Source: Bacteroidales bacterium UBA4417 (lineage in GTDB: Bacteria; Bacteroidota; Bacteroidia; Bacteroidales; UBA4417). Taken from it: a DNA stretch of 14,890 nt. Made by a program: the position numbers and the translations under genes. This document shows, one piece after another, positions 14,870 to 14,890 of this stretch; position 1 is the first letter of the stretch; every line of letters starts with the position of its first letter. The notes under the pieces are model-generated. The model made no database searches, was not told where the DNA came from, and saw only the letters and a program-made list of their open reading frames with translations. The stretch spans positions 28,078 through 42,967 of the forward strand of contig DGQJ01000028.1 of assembly GCA_002389705.1 (NCBI GenBank), in the 5' to 3' direction.

Positions 14870-14890
14870 ATGAGCTTACAAAATTTTCAA
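14870..14890 (+). CDS. Start of a gene cut off by the window end
   Basis: An ATG about 20 nt after the predicted transcription start opens a frame MSLQNFQ that reaches the window edge. Only seven codons are visible, so no function can be proposed. The upstream promoter and A-rich leader without Shine-Dalgarno are typical of Bacteroidota genes. Confidence 0.45.

Overview
The window looks like chromosomal DNA of a Bacteroidota bacterium, probably an environmental Bacteroidales-like lineage; I cannot go lower from sequence alone. Three things suggest this: an STN/carboxypeptidase-regulatory/plug TonB-dependent receptor followed by DUF4249-type lipoproteins, Bacteroidota-style promoters (TTTG, about 18-19 nt, TAnnTTTG), and mostly weak or absent Shine-Dalgarno sequences. 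No RNA genes, CRISPR arrays, insertion sequences or phage genes were seen.

Positions 1-5639 (+ strand) are the end of a surface polysaccharide cluster. In order it holds the 3' part of an FkbM-type methyltransferase, a Wzx-like flippase, two tandem Wzz-like chain-length proteins that are paralogues of each other, and an O-antigen ligase/polymerase (Wzy/WaaL-type) membrane protein. Together they would modify, flip, length-control and polymerise or ligate a lipid-linked glycan. A promoter-like sequence just before the first Wzz gene suggests that the last three genes can also be transcribed separately.

Positions 5640-5720 are a short convergent gap with several small inverted repeats, probably a terminator region.

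Positions 5721-13355 (- strand) are a compact outer-membrane gene set. Read in transcription order it is: a secreted protein of unknown function, a TonB-dependent receptor, a DUF4249-type lipoprotein, a secreted protein with macroglobulin-like (MG2) and plug-like domains, and a second DUF4249-type lipoprotein. The first four genes overlap or are a few bases apart (ATGA overlap, 14-nt overlap, 7-nt gap). The last gene follows a gap of about 215 nt and may also have its own promoter. The layout resembles a SusC/SusD-type system in which DUF4249-type lipoproteins replace SusD; the substrate is unknown.

Positions 13356-13821 are an AT-rich divergent control region with a near-consensus promoter for the + strand gene. 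Positions 13822-14559 (+) encode an exported SRPBCC-like protein of unknown function. Positions 14560-14869 have no convincing gene, but contain a good promoter-like sequence before an ATG at 14870 that probably begins a gene cut off by the window end.
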